A stretch of DNA of 24,671 nucleotides from a virus. The position numbers were made by a program, and so were the translations under genes. The stretch covers positions 1 through 24,671 of the IMG/VR virus record IMGVR_UViG_3300048021_000427; one strand, written 5' to 3'. The notes beneath the pieces are model-generated. The model searched no databases and had not been told where the DNA came from. It worked only from the letters and a program-made list of their open reading frames with translations. Numbering within the stretch: the first letter of the stretch is position 1; every line of letters begins with the position of its first letter. Positions 1 through 8,311 of the stretch are shown here, one piece after another.

Positions 1-1
1 A

Positions 2-463
2 GATTTTAATAAAAAGGTAAGAAACTCTAATATTGTTTGGATTAATGAACCATGGATTTATAGAGAACTTTGGGATTATATTCATCATTTAAATGCACAA
101 TCTAAATGGAACTTCAATGTAGACTTTGCAGAGCCCTGTCAATTTACAATATATAAAAAAGGACAACATTATAATTGGCATATAGATGGTGGAATAACTA
201 AACCTGAATATAAAGGAAAAATTAGAAAATTATCTATGACAATTTTATTATCAGACCCAAAAGATTTTCAAGGTGGAGATTTAGAATTTGATTTTCAAAA
301 CAATAAACCTTTTTCAGATGTAAACATATATAGTACAACAGGACTTTTAAGAAAAGGAAGTATATGTATGTTTCCTAGTTTTGTTTATCACAGAGTGACA
401 CCTGTAACAAAAGGCACTAGATATTCTTTAGTTGTATGGGTTATAGGAGAACCATTTGTATAA
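2..463 (+). CDS. 2OG-Fe(II) oxygenase, prolyl-4-hydroxylase-like (5' truncated by window edge)
   Basis: The reading frame is open from base 2, so the start lies outside the window; 153 residues remain. It shows the double-stranded beta-helix signature of 2-oxoglutarate/Fe(II) dioxygenases. The first metal pair is in YNWHIDGG (H-x-D, His codon at about 179). A GGD strand follows, then the distal histidine in FVYHRVTP and a 2OG-binding arginine in KGTRYSLVVW. The catalytic set is therefore complete although the N-terminus is missing. Enzymes of this family couple 2OG decarboxylation to hydroxylation; the substrate cannot be told from sequence. It closely resembles the oxygenase at 15366-15959 (shared GGD, FPS and KGTRYS blocks), so the two are probably paralogs. 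The next oxygenase begins 4 bases after this stop codon. Confidence 0.88.
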   Translation, partial: DFNKKVRNSNIVWINEPWIYRELWDYIHHLNAQSKWNFNVDFAEPCQFTIYKKGQHYNWHIDGGITKPEYKGKIRKLSMTILLSDPKDFQGGDLEFDFQNNKPFSDVNIYSTTGLLRKGSICMFPSFVYHRVTPVTKGTRYSLVVWVIGEPFV

Positions 464-467
464 GATT

Positions 468-1136
468 ATGAATATAAGAAGAAAAAAATATGCCGTAGTA
501 AAAAATGCATTGTCACCCGAAATGTGCGATTTAGCATTTAATTATTTAAAAAACAAAAAAACTGCAAGACAGGTTTTATTAGATACTAAAAATATGAATC
601 CTTTTTCAAAAGACTTAGGATTATCAACTGATGGCCAAGCAGACTGTTATTCTGTTTATGGTGATTTATTGATGGACACATTACTATCAAAAATAAAACC
701 AATAATGGAAAAAAATACAGGTTTAGTATTAAATGAATCATACTCATACACTAGAATATATGAAAAAGGCAATGAATTAAAAAGACATAAAGATAGATTT
801 TCTTGTGAAATATCTTCAACATTATTTTTAGGTGGAGATGAATGGCCTATATTTGTAGACCCAAATCCAAAAAATGGATATTATGATACTGAAAGTGAAA
901 AGTATATTTCTAAGGGTGCAAAAGGTAAAAAAATAGATTTAAAAAAAGGCGATATGTTAATTTATTTAGGTCAAGAACTAGAACATTGGAGAGATGTATT
1001 TTTTGAAGATACTTGTTGCCAAGTATTTTTTCACTATAATGATTTGACAACAGAAGGTGCAGAAGAAAATCAATATGATAGGAGACTGTGTTTAGGTCTT
1101 CCAGACTATATGAGGGATGTTAAGTTAGATAAATAG
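468..1136 (+). CDS. 2OG-Fe(II) oxygenase family protein
   Basis: 222 residues from ATG 468. A TTG at 456 in the same frame also has an AGGAGA (445-450) at closer spacing, so the start is not certain; I prefer the ATG because it lies just beyond the previous stop. The family signature is H107-x-D109 in KRHKDRF, an LGGDEWPIF strand, and a distal His173 in LEHWRDVF. The usual 2OG-binding Arg/Lys about ten residues after the distal His is not evident (CCQVFF there), which is atypical and could mean a different co-substrate grip. It differs clearly from the preceding oxygenase, so this is not a simple tandem duplicate. The substrate is unknown. It directly precedes the terminase small subunit gene. 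Confidence 0.8.
   Translation: MNIRRKKYAVVKNALSPEMCDLAFNYLKNKKTARQVLLDTKNMNPFSKDLGLSTDGQADCYSVYGDLLMDTLLSKIKPIMEKNTGLVLNESYSYTRIYEKGNELKRHKDRFSCEISSTLFLGGDEWPIFVDPNPKNGYYDTESEKYISKGAKGKKIDLKKGDMLIYLGQELEHWRDVFFEDTCCQVFFHYNDLTTEGAEENQYDRRLCLGLPDYMRDVKLDK
1128..1135 (+). promoter_or_regulatory. Possible late promoter box upstream of gp16 (GATAAATA)
   Basis: GATAAATA is one mismatch from the T4 late box TATAAATA. It is followed by GTAATATG, almost the same context as the perfect box at 13305-13312 (GTACTATG), with the same 5-base gap to ATG. It overlaps the TAG stop of the upstream gene. The identical geometry raises confidence, but the mismatch keeps it tentative. Confidence 0.4.
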
Positions 1137-1140
1137 TAAT

Positions 1141-1584
1141 ATGAGTGATGATACATTAAATAAAATATTAGGTTTAACAGAAGTAGAGGAGAAAAAAGAA
1201 TTCAAACCTCCTGTGGTTCGTAATGAAGATAAAGATAAACCTGATGTAGATAACGATTATGATTATAGTCGAGAAGCTTACTATGACCTAATTCAAAAAG
1301 GTCAAGAGGCAATAGATGGTATATTATCTGTTGCAAAAGAAGGCGAACATCCAAGAGCTTACGAAGTAGCAGGGCAACTTATTAAAAGTGTTGGTGATAC
1401 TGTTGATAAACTTCAAGACTTACAAAAGAAACTAAAAGATTTAAAAGAACTGCCAAAAACGGCAGACACTAAAATACAAAATGCTCTTTTTGTTGGTTCT
1501 ACAGCAGAACTACAAAAAATGTTGAACAAAGATGAAAAAACTAAAAGTAAAATAGTTTCATCTGTAGATAAAGAAGATGTCTGA
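1141..1584 (+). CDS. 16: Terminase small subunit (T4 gp16-like)
   Basis: 147 residues; T4 gp16 is 164. An acidic, charged N-terminus (1-45) is followed by a predicted helical core. The core holds the blocks EHPRAYEVAGQLIKSV and LQDLQKKLKDL and a C-terminal NALFVGSTAELQKML, which I recognise from gp16 of marine T4-like phages. The family forms an oligomeric ring that recognises concatemeric DNA and regulates the gp17 motor at packaging initiation. The gene overlaps gp17 by 8 bases, so the two should be co-translated. No convincing Shine-Dalgarno precedes ATG 1141. A late-promoter-like GATAAATA ends 5 bases upstream, so the message could start at or next to the ATG. Confidence 0.9.
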   Translation: MSDDTLNKILGLTEVEEKKEFKPPVVRNEDKDKPDVDNDYDYSREAYYDLIQKGQEAIDGILSVAKEGEHPRAYEVAGQLIKSVGDTVDKLQDLQKKLKDLKELPKTADTKIQNALFVGSTAELQKMLNKDEKTKSKIVSSVDKEDV

Positions 1585-3208
1585 CGCTTACTTAGGAAAT
1601 CCTAATCTTAAAAAAATAAATGTTCCTGTAGAATTTACTAAGGAACAATTATCTGAATATGTCAAATGTGAAAAAGACCCTTTATATTTTATTCAAAATT
1701 ATGTACAGATAGTATCACTCGATGAAGGTTTAGTACCATTTAAAATGTACAACTTTCAAAAAGAAATGATTGGTACTATGCATAAGAATAGGTTTACAAT
1801 ATGTAAACTACCTAGACAGTCTGGTAAATCAACAACTATTGTATCATATCTTTTACATTATGCATTATTTAATCCTAATTGTAATATTGCTATTCTGGCA
1901 AACAAATCAAATACTGCTAGAGATATTTTAGGAAGATTACAACTTGCGTATGAAAACTTGCCAAAGTGGTTGCAACAAGGTGTTATAAATTGGAATAAAG
2001 GTTCTATAGAATTAGAAAATAAATCAACTATTGTAGCTGCCTCAACATCATCAAGTGCAATTCGTGGTGGTTCATATAACATAATATTTCTTGATGAGTT
2101 TGCTTTCGTACCAGCAAATATAGCTGAAGCTTTCTTCTCATCTGTATATCCTACAATATCTTCTGGACAAAAAACTAAGATGATAATTGTATCTACACCT
2201 CATGGGATGAATATGTACTACAAGTTGTGGACAGACGCTGTTAACAGCAATAACGATTATGTTCCAATTGATGTGCATTGGTCAGAAGTGCCAGGTCGTG
2301 ATGAAAAATGGAAAGAAGAAACAATAAGAAATACATCACAAGAACAATTTCAATCAGAGTTTGAGTGTGAATTTTTAGGCTCTATTGATACTCTTATTGC
2401 CCCAAGTAAAATTAAGGCAATGCCTTATGAAACACCTATTACATCAAATGCTGGTTTAGATATGTATGAAAAACCTAATAAAGATAAAACTTATGTGTGT
2501 AGTGTTGATGTTGCACGAGGAACTGTAAAAGATTATTCTGCTTTTATTATATTTGATGTATCACAAGTTCCTTATCGTGTTGTTGCAAAATACAGAAGTA
2601 ATGAAATAAAACCTTTTGTGTTTCCTAATATTATTGCTCAAGTATGTGCCAATTATAATCAAGCACATGTATTAGTAGAAGTAAATGATTTAGGACAACA
2701 GATATCAGATACACTACAGTTTGAAATAGAATATGAAAATCTACTTATGACAACTCAAAGAGGTCGTGCAGGCCAAGTATTAGGTACAGGATTTTCAGGT
2801 CGTGGTTCATCTTTAGGTGTAAGAATGACTAAACAAATTAAAAAAATAGGATGTTCAAATATTAAAACACTTATAGAATCAGATAAGATAATAATAAACG
2901 ATTTCAATATAATAGAAGAAATATCTACCTTCTCAAAAAGAGGAAACTCTTGGCAGGCTGAAGATGGATGTAATGATGACTTAATGATGTGTTTAGTAAT
3001 TTTTGGTTGGTTATCAAATCAAGATTACTTCAAAGAAATGACTGATTCAAATATCAGAAATCAACTTTATGTTGAACAACAAAATCTCATAGAACAAGAT
3101 ATGGCACCATTTGGATTTGTAGATGATGGTGTTACTCGTCCAGGTGAAGAAACGGAAGTAGATGAATATGGTACAGTCTGGCACCCTGTGGTCCGTAAAG
3201 GGGAATAG
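1577..3208 (+). CDS. 17: Terminase large subunit, DNA-packaging ATPase/nuclease (T4 gp17-like)
   Basis: 543 residues (T4 gp17 is 610). The N-terminal ATPase has Walker A PRQSGKST (about 79-86), Walker B IIFLDE (169-174) with catalytic Glu174, and coupling motif STPHG (206-210). The C-terminal RNase H-like nuclease has VDVARG with Asp311, a second acidic strand LVEVND, and a late NDD near the end. This enzyme cuts concatemeric DNA and pumps it through the portal into the prohead. The start ATG lies inside the end of gp16 (8-base overlap), which favours translational coupling. All key residues are present and no frameshift is seen. It is followed by a 108-base intergenic region with a late promoter. 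Confidence 0.97.
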   Translation: MSDAYLGNPNLKKINVPVEFTKEQLSEYVKCEKDPLYFIQNYVQIVSLDEGLVPFKMYNFQKEMIGTMHKNRFTICKLPRQSGKSTTIVSYLLHYALFNPNCNIAILANKSNTARDILGRLQLAYENLPKWLQQGVINWNKGSIELENKSTIVAASTSSSAIRGGSYNIIFLDEFAFVPANIAEAFFSSVYPTISSGQKTKMIIVSTPHGMNMYYKLWTDAVNSNNDYVPIDVHWSEVPGRDEKWKEETIRNTSQEQFQSEFECEFLGSIDTLIAPSKIKAMPYETPITSNAGLDMYEKPNKDKTYVCSVDVARGTVKDYSAFIIFDVSQVPYRVVAKYRSNEIKPFVFPNIIAQVCANYNQAHVLVEVNDLGQQISDTLQFEIEYENLLMTTQRGRAGQVLGTGFSGRGSSLGVRMTKQIKKIGCSNIKTLIESDKIIINDFNIIEEISTFSKRGNSWQAEDGCNDDLMMCLVIFGWLSNQDYFKEMTDSNIRNQLYVEQQNLIEQDMAPFGFVDDGVTRPGEETEVDEYGTVWHPVVRKGE

Positions 3209-3224
3209 TGCAGTTTACGGTTCT

Positions 3225-3232
3225 TATAAATA
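3225..3232 (+). promoter_or_regulatory. Late promoter TATAAATA upstream of gp18
   Basis: Exact match to the T4 late-promoter box, recognised in T4 by gp55-containing RNA polymerase with gp33 and the gp45 clamp. It lies in the 3209-3316 intergenic region about 85 bases before the gp18 ATG. The implied leader contains a small hairpin (GGTAT 3261-3265 with ATACC 3271-3275) and the 3290-3303 palindrome. Confidence 0.82.
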
Positions 3233-3289
3233 GTGTCGAGTGAATATTTTTGACTATGGGGGTATGAATAATACCAAAAATGATAAAAT

Positions 3290-3303
3290 TAATTAGCTAA
3301 TTA
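3290..3303. repeat. 14-base perfect palindrome before the gp18 Shine-Dalgarno
   Basis: TAATTAGCTAATTA equals its own reverse complement. It directly abuts the GAGGAGA ribosome binding site (3304-3310) of gp18. In the transcript it could form a short stem or pair between molecules; as DNA it could be a protein site. A similar arrangement occurs before gp22 (9451-9466). Confidence 0.6.
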
Positions 3304-3316
3304 GAGGAGATAACAC

Positions 3317-5242
3317 ATGGCTTTTCAAGTATCACCAGGTGTTCTCGTACAAGAGAGAGACTTAACTAGGGTAATTCCTGCTGTTTCAACTTCAATAGGT
3401 GCTGTTGCTGGGCAATTTGCAAAAGGACCTTTAGATGAAATCGTAGCAATTTCTAGTGAACAAGAGTTAGTAGATACTTTTGGTAAACCAGATTCAAGTA
3501 CATTTGAGTACTTTTTCTCAGCTGCCAATTTTTTACAATACTCTAACGCTTTAAGAGTAGTACGAGCTACCAATACTTCAGTTGTGAACGCTAATACTAG
3601 TGGTTCAGGACTGTTAATAAAAAATAACGACCATTATACTAATAACTATGCAACAGGTCAAGGTTCAGTTGGAACTTTTTCAGCTAGAACTGCTGGTGCA
3701 TGGGGTAACAGTTTACTTGTGTCTACTTGTCCAAACGCAACAGCGTATGAGGAAGAAGGTGCAACAACAGTAAATGATAGTTCAACAGCTGTAGGAGACA
3801 CAACAATTGTAGTTACTGCTGGCGGAGAGTTTGTTGTAGGAGATATTATATCTTTTTCAACAACAGCTGGCCAAAATGACTATGATGACGGTCATCAATA
3901 CAGAATAACTGCTATTGACACACATACTTTGACAATTGTTCAAAAAGAAAGTGGAACAGGTGGTTTACAAACAACTATTACAGACGGTGCAAATGTAAGA
4001 AGAAGATGGAGATATTACGATTCAGTAGATGGTGCTCCAGGTACTTCAGCATATGCTTCAACAAGGTCTGGCGCTAACGATGAACTTCATGTCGTAGTAG
4101 TAGATGAAGACGGTGGAATTACAGGCGTACCTGGTTCAGTTTTAGAAACTTATTCTAAAGTATCTAAAGCTTCAGACGCTAAAACTCCACAAGGCGATAA
4201 CAACTATTATCCAGATGTAATTTTTACAAAATCAAATTATGTCTATTGGATGGACCATCACGCTTCAGGTACAAATTGGGGTACAGCAGCTTCAGGTGTA
4301 ACATTCACTGCTGTAGATGCTCCTTCATTAGAATCTTTATCTGGTGGGGTAGATGGTTCTGCTGTAACAACAGGCGAACTAAAAACTGCTTATGAAAAAT
4401 TCCAAGACGCTGATACAGTAGATGTTGGATTAATTATCGCTGGTAAAGGAGATGGTACACATGTTGAAAACTTAATAACAATAGCTGAAAACAGGAAGGA
4501 TGCAGTAGTATTCTGTTCACCTGAAAGAAGCGATGTTGTTAATGTAACAAACTCAAATACACAAACAGAAAATGTAAAAGACTTTTTTGACGCTAGAAGT
4601 TCTTCTAGTTATGCTGTATTCGATAGTGGTTACAAATACATGTATGACAAATATAGTGATGTATATCGCTTTGTACCTTTAAATGGAGACATTGCTGGTT
4701 TAGCGGCTAGAACAGATTCTATTGCAGATTCTTGGTTCTCACCTGCTGGATTTAACAGAGGTGTTGTAAGAGGTGTAGTTAAACTTGCTTACAATCCAAC
4801 TAAAGCACAAAGAGATATTTTATATCCAAAACGAATCAATCCTGTTGCAACCTTCCCAGGTCAAGGAACAGTATTATTCGGAGACAAAACTGCATTAGGT
4901 TCACCAAGTGCTTTTGATAGAATCAATGTAAGAAGACTATTCATAGTATTAGAGAAAGCAATTTCAACTGCTTCTAAATTCCAACTCTTTGAATTCAACG
5001 ATGAGTTTACAAGAGCTAACTTTAGAAACATTGTAGAACCTTTCCTAAGAGAAGTGCAAGGTCGTAGAGGGATTACAGACTTTTTAGTAGTTTGTGATGA
5101 AACAAATAATACAGGCGATGTAATAGATAGAAATGAATTCGTAGCAGAAATTTTTGTAAAACCTGCTCGTTCAATCAATTTTGTTACATTACAATTCGTT
5201 GCTACACGAACAGGTGTTGCATTTGAAGAAGTCGCTGGATAA
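3317..5242 (+). CDS. 18: Contractile tail sheath protein (T4 gp18-like)
   Basis: 641 residues, near the 659 of T4 gp18. The N-terminus (SPGVLVQERDLTRVIPAVS, then GAVAGQFAKGPLDE) and the C-terminal region (INPVATFPGQG, RINVRRLFIVLEKAI, EPFLREVQGRRGI) are the conserved ends of myovirus sheath proteins. The middle, about residues 130-330, is Ser/Thr/Gly-rich and probably the variable surface domain. Sheath subunits polymerise around the gp19 tube and contract to drive the tube through the host envelope. A strong GAGGAGA sits 7 bases before the ATG. The gene is preceded by its own TATAAATA box and followed 15 bases later by gp19, so the two form a late transcription unit. Confidence 0.96.
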   Translation: MAFQVSPGVLVQERDLTRVIPAVSTSIGAVAGQFAKGPLDEIVAISSEQELVDTFGKPDSSTFEYFFSAANFLQYSNALRVVRATNTSVVNANTSGSGLLIKNNDHYTNNYATGQGSVGTFSARTAGAWGNSLLVSTCPNATAYEEEGATTVNDSSTAVGDTTIVVTAGGEFVVGDIISFSTTAGQNDYDDGHQYRITAIDTHTLTIVQKESGTGGLQTTITDGANVRRRWRYYDSVDGAPGTSAYASTRSGANDELHVVVVDEDGGITGVPGSVLETYSKVSKASDAKTPQGDNNYYPDVIFTKSNYVYWMDHHASGTNWGTAASGVTFTAVDAPSLESLSGGVDGSAVTTGELKTAYEKFQDADTVDVGLIIAGKGDGTHVENLITIAENRKDAVVFCSPERSDVVNVTNSNTQTENVKDFFDARSSSSYAVFDSGYKYMYDKYSDVYRFVPLNGDIAGLAARTDSIADSWFSPAGFNRGVVRGVVKLAYNPTKAQRDILYPKRINPVATFPGQGTVLFGDKTALGSPSAFDRINVRRLFIVLEKAISTASKFQLFEFNDEFTRANFRNIVEPFLREVQGRRGITDFLVVCDETNNTGDVIDRNEFVAEIFVKPARSINFVTLQFVATRTGVAFEEVAG

Positions 5243-5257
5243 TAGAGGAGAAAAAAG

Positions 5258-5785
5258 ATGGCAAATATATCAGATTTCAAAGCTAAACTATCAGGCGGTG
5301 GTGCAAGACCTAATCAGTTTAAGGTTACAATGCCTTTTCCTGGCTACGCTCAAGTTGGTGGTGAAATAGAAGACCTAGCGTTTCTATGTAAGGCAACAAG
5401 TTTACCGGCTATGGCGATAGGAAGTTTTCCTGTTGCTTTTCGTGGTAGACAAATTAAGGTTGCTGGAGATAGAACATTTGAAGATTGGTCTATAACAGTC
5501 TACAACGATACATCATTCAAAGTAAGAAATGCTTTTGAAAGATGGCAAAATGGTATCAACAACATGACAGATGGTGAAGGTTTAACTAACCCAGCTGATT
5601 ATCAAGTTGACGCTTTTGTTGACCACTTAGACAGAAATGGAAACACAATTAAGTCTATAACATTAAGAGGGGCTTATCCAGTGTCAGTAGGTAATATTGC
5701 TTTGGATTATAGTTCTAATGATGAGATAGAAACTTATGAAGTTTCATTTGCGTATCAATTCTTTGAAACAAATACAACTACCTAG
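5258..5785 (+). CDS. 19: Tail tube protein (T4 gp19-like)
   Basis: 175 residues (T4 gp19 is 163). It begins MANISDFKAKLSGGGARPNQF, the usual N-terminus of T4-like tube proteins, and ends with the beta block LRGAYPVSVGNIALDY followed by ETYEVSFAYQFFE. The protein stacks as hexameric rings to form the inner tail tube. An AGAGGAG site lies 7-8 bases before the ATG. It has no TATAAATA of its own and is probably transcribed with gp18. A diverged relative with the same start (PTQFKFNI) and end (FPVSLGGLNY, then VTFNYKLYEF) is encoded at 13719-14342. Confidence 0.95.
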   Translation: MANISDFKAKLSGGGARPNQFKVTMPFPGYAQVGGEIEDLAFLCKATSLPAMAIGSFPVAFRGRQIKVAGDRTFEDWSITVYNDTSFKVRNAFERWQNGINNMTDGEGLTNPADYQVDAFVDHLDRNGNTIKSITLRGAYPVSVGNIALDYSSNDEIETYEVSFAYQFFETNTTT

Positions 5786-5791
5786 TGGTCG

Positions 5792-5799
5792 TATAAATA
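5792..5799 (+). promoter_or_regulatory. Late promoter TATAAATA upstream of gp20
   Basis: Exact T4 late box in the 39-base gap between gp19 and gp20, 25 bases before the gp20 ATG. A short inverted repeat (ATTG 5800-5803, CAAT 5807-5810) lies between the box and the AGGAG ribosome binding site. Confidence 0.82.
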
Positions 5800-5824
5800 A
5801 TTGATACAATATAGGAGTTAAAGT

Positions 5825-7363
5825 ATGGCTGAATTATTTGGGTTTCAAATTACGAGAGTAAAGAAAACAGAAGACCCTAAGCAAAGCTTTACAACTACCC
5901 AGGCGGATGACGGAACACAAACCGTCGCCGCCGGCGGGTATTTTGGCCAGTACCTCGATATGGAAGGTACTGCTAAAAGTGAAGCAGACTTAATAAGAAG
6001 ATACAGAGAAATTTCATTACATCCCGAATGTGATATGGCAGTCGAGGATATTGTTAATGAGGCAATCGTATCAAATGAATTGAGAGACGCTGTAAGAGTA
6101 AACACAGATAACTTACCTTACGGCAAAGATGTTAAAAAGAAAATTAACGATGAATTTAAAAATGTATTAAATCTAATGCATTTCAATACAAAAGGACATG
6201 ACATCTTTAGAAGATGGTATGTTGATGGTCGTATATATTATCAAAAAATTATTGATAGAGATTCACCTGTAAATGGTATAACAGAATTAAAATATATTGA
6301 CCCTAGAAAAATTAAAAAAATTAGAGAAGTTAGAAAGGCAAGACCTGAAAGAAATGACGCTGGATTAACTGTAGTAGATGAATATGTAGAATATTATCTG
6401 TTCAATGAAAAAGGTGTTTCAGGCACAACATCAGGTAGTGGTATAAAAATTGCACCTGATACAATCTCTTTTTGTCCTTCAGGATTAGTTGACCAACAGA
6501 AAAATATTGTAATGTCTTATTTACATAAGGCAATCAAACCTGTTAATCAATTAAGAATGATAGAGGACGCTGTTGTAATATACAGAATTGCAAGGGCGCC
6601 AGAAAGAAGAATTTTTAAAATAGATGTAGGAAATTTACCAAAACTAAAAGCAGAACAATACCTAAGAGATGTTATGGCAAGATATAGAAATAAACTTGTA
6701 TATGACGCTTCAACAGGAGAAATCAGAGATGATAGAAACTATATGTCCATGCTTGAAGATTTTTGGTTGCCTTCAAGAGATGGTGGCAGAGGTACTGATA
6801 TCTCAACATTACCTGGTGGACAAAACTTAGGTGAAATTTCAGATATCGAATACTTTCAAAAGAAACTATATCGTTCACTAAATGTGCCTGTAAGTAGATT
6901 AGAATCTTCGCAAGGTTTTAATTTAGGTCGTGCTAGTGAGATATCTAGAGATGAACTTAAATTTACTAAGTTTGTACAAAGATTAAGAAAGAAATTTACA
7001 GAGTTATTTAATGACTTACTAAAAACTCAATTAATTCTGAAAAAAGTTATATCTGAAGATGATTGGCACACAATCAATCAAAACATTAATTATGACTTTT
7101 TACAAGACGGACATTTTGCTGAATTAAAACATACTGAAATGATGAGAGAGAGACTTCAGTTAGCTGGCGAAATGAGAGATTATATTGGTAAGTTTTATAG
7201 TGTTGAGTATATTAGAAAGAATATATTACAACAAAGTGATAGTGAAATTATCGAAATGGATAAACAGATTAAGAAAGAAATTGATGATGGTATTATTCAA
7301 GACCCAACGGCTCAAATGGATGATACACCAGGCGACAACCATAATATGGAGGATGAAATATAA
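5825..7363 (+). CDS. 20: Portal vertex protein (T4 gp20-like)
   Basis: 512 residues (T4 gp20 is 524). Recognisable T4-like portal blocks are YREISLHPECDMAVEDIVNEA, YIDPRKIKKIREV, LHKAIKPVNQLRMIEDAVVIYRIARAPERRIF, and VPVSRLESSQGFNLGRASEI near the C-terminal third. Twelve copies form the ring at the packaging vertex; it nucleates head assembly, docks the gp17 motor and later joins the tail. TAGGAG precedes the ATG. Codons about 23-39 sit in an exceptionally GC-rich island (5891-5940, 32 of 50 bases G or C) with a palindrome and a potential hairpin, unlike the rest of the gene. The acidic C-terminus overlaps the next gene by one base. Confidence 0.96.
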   Translation: MAELFGFQITRVKKTEDPKQSFTTTQADDGTQTVAAGGYFGQYLDMEGTAKSEADLIRRYREISLHPECDMAVEDIVNEAIVSNELRDAVRVNTDNLPYGKDVKKKINDEFKNVLNLMHFNTKGHDIFRRWYVDGRIYYQKIIDRDSPVNGITELKYIDPRKIKKIREVRKARPERNDAGLTVVDEYVEYYLFNEKGVSGTTSGSGIKIAPDTISFCPSGLVDQQKNIVMSYLHKAIKPVNQLRMIEDAVVIYRIARAPERRIFKIDVGNLPKLKAEQYLRDVMARYRNKLVYDASTGEIRDDRNYMSMLEDFWLPSRDGGRGTDISTLPGGQNLGEISDIEYFQKKLYRSLNVPVSRLESSQGFNLGRASEISRDELKFTKFVQRLRKKFTELFNDLLKTQLILKKVISEDDWHTINQNINYDFLQDGHFAELKHTEMMRERLQLAGEMRDYIGKFYSVEYIRKNILQQSDSEIIEMDKQIKKEIDDGIIQDPTAQMDDTPGDNHNMEDEI

Positions 7364-7659
7364 TGAGTGAAGAAATAAAAAACTTTATAGATAAGTTAGG
7401 TAATGGTAACAATATAGAAGCTGGAGACGCTTTTAAGGATGCTTTGAGAACAAAAGTAGGAGACACATTAGACGCTAAGAGAAAAGAATTAGCTGGTCAA
7501 TTGTTTAGTACTGCTCAATCAATTCCAAATGAAGCAACATCTTTTAGTGACCCAAAACCTGAAATTGCAGAACCAGGAACATTTAATCAAGATGGTTCTG
7601 TAACAAATCAAAATGACGGTTCAGTAGATATAGATTTGACATCAGATGAAGCTAAGTAA
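7363..7659 (+). CDS. 67: Small acidic prohead core protein, gp67-like
   Basis: 98 residues. It sits directly after gp20, the place of gene 67 in T4. The central helix AGDAFKDALRTKVGDTLDAKRKELAGQLF follows the T4 gp67 pattern (an amphipathic helix with F, A, R and K then IA/LAGQLF), and the tail is acidic and disordered-looking. In T4, gp67 is a minor scaffold component needed for correct head shape and is destroyed by the gp21 protease. Start ATG 7363 shares a base with the gp20 TAA and lies just after GGAGGATG, a good ribosome binding site. The family call rests on position plus this helix. Confidence 0.6.
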   Translation: MSEEIKNFIDKLGNGNNIEAGDAFKDALRTKVGDTLDAKRKELAGQLFSTAQSIPNEATSFSDPKPEIAEPGTFNQDGSVTNQNDGSVDIDLTSDEAK

Positions 7660-7915
7660 TATTTTTGAAGATTATAATTTAGTAGATTCATCTGCTTATA
7701 AATCATTGTCGCCAAAATTAAAAACGGCTGTCAATGAGTTTTATAAAATGTTAGACAATAGACATGATAATGGAAGTTATCAAGATGATAATTTTTGTGA
7801 AAATATAGAAGACTGTGTGAAGACAATAGTATCTTCACATGATATAACAAAAGAACAATTGTTAGATTACATAGAATTAGAAGTAAGAGAACAATTGAAA
7901 CAAACAGAGGTGTAA
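7646..7915 (+). CDS. Small hypothetical protein in the gene 68 position
   Basis: 89 residues, starting MKLSNIFEDYNL and overlapping the previous gene by 14 bases. It looks all-helical and acidic: helices near 20-37, 48-64 and 68-86. No catalytic motif or membrane segment is seen. In T4 the gene after 67 is 68, another prohead core protein of 141 residues. The shared position is the only argument for a core role, and the sequence itself does not confirm it. Confidence 0.55.
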   Translation: MKLSNIFEDYNLVDSSAYKSLSPKLKTAVNEFYKMLDNRHDNGSYQDDNFCENIEDCVKTIVSSHDITKEQLLDYIELEVREQLKQTEV

Positions 7916-7922
7916 AGAAACT

Positions 7923-8303
7923 ATGGCAGTTACAACAAAAATTTTATCAGATAGTAAAACACATGCCAAAGTATTACTCACCTGGAACGCTGACGCCGCT
8001 ACAACAGCTGCGGCCGTGGATGCTTCAGGATTAAGTGGACATGCTGATGGAGCTAAACTTCATATTACAAACATTGTATATGGTGTAGGTTTAGGAGAAT
8101 GTAAATTAGAATTTAAAGGTGCTTCAAGTGATGTTGAGGCAATAAACTTATGTGGTTCTGGTCATTACTATGGCGCTGTAATTAAAAATACGGCAACTAA
8201 CACAACTGCAACTGGTGGAGACATTGAGGCAATTACAACTAATGCTTCATCTGGTTTTGCATTATTGACATTACAAAAACAAGGTATGGGTGAAAATAGC
8301 TAG
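7923..8303 (+). CDS. Small beta-rich virion-type protein, first of a tandem pair
   Basis: 126 residues, Thr/Ala/Gly-rich with alternating beta-strand pattern and no signal peptide or membrane helix. It aligns by eye with the next gene product. HITNIVYGVGLGECKLEF matches VISKVYYSINTSDSKSGVELIW, LCGSGHYYG matches LSGQGFMDF, and both have an A-T...TGGD/TGD segment before a final strand. The two are likely a tandem duplication. Lying between portal and prohead protease genes they are plausibly structural, perhaps head-associated, but I do not recognise a named family. Codons about 20-36 fall in a GC-rich patch (7981-8030, 32 of 50 bases G or C). Confidence 0.7.
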   Translation: MAVTTKILSDSKTHAKVLLTWNADAATTAAAVDASGLSGHADGAKLHITNIVYGVGLGECKLEFKGASSDVEAINLCGSGHYYGAVIKNTATNTTATGGDIEAITTNASSGFALLTLQKQGMGENS

Positions 8304-8311
8304 GAGACATT

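Noticed and set aside
4861-5280. 139-residue open frame on the minus strand opposite gp18
   Set aside because: Shadow of the conserved gp18 C-terminus; no start signal and composition follows the sense gene. The same applies to the other minus-strand frames.
5181-5369. Plus-strand frame across the gp18/gp19 junction
   Set aside because: It overlaps the ends of two strongly supported genes in another frame and has no ribosome binding site.
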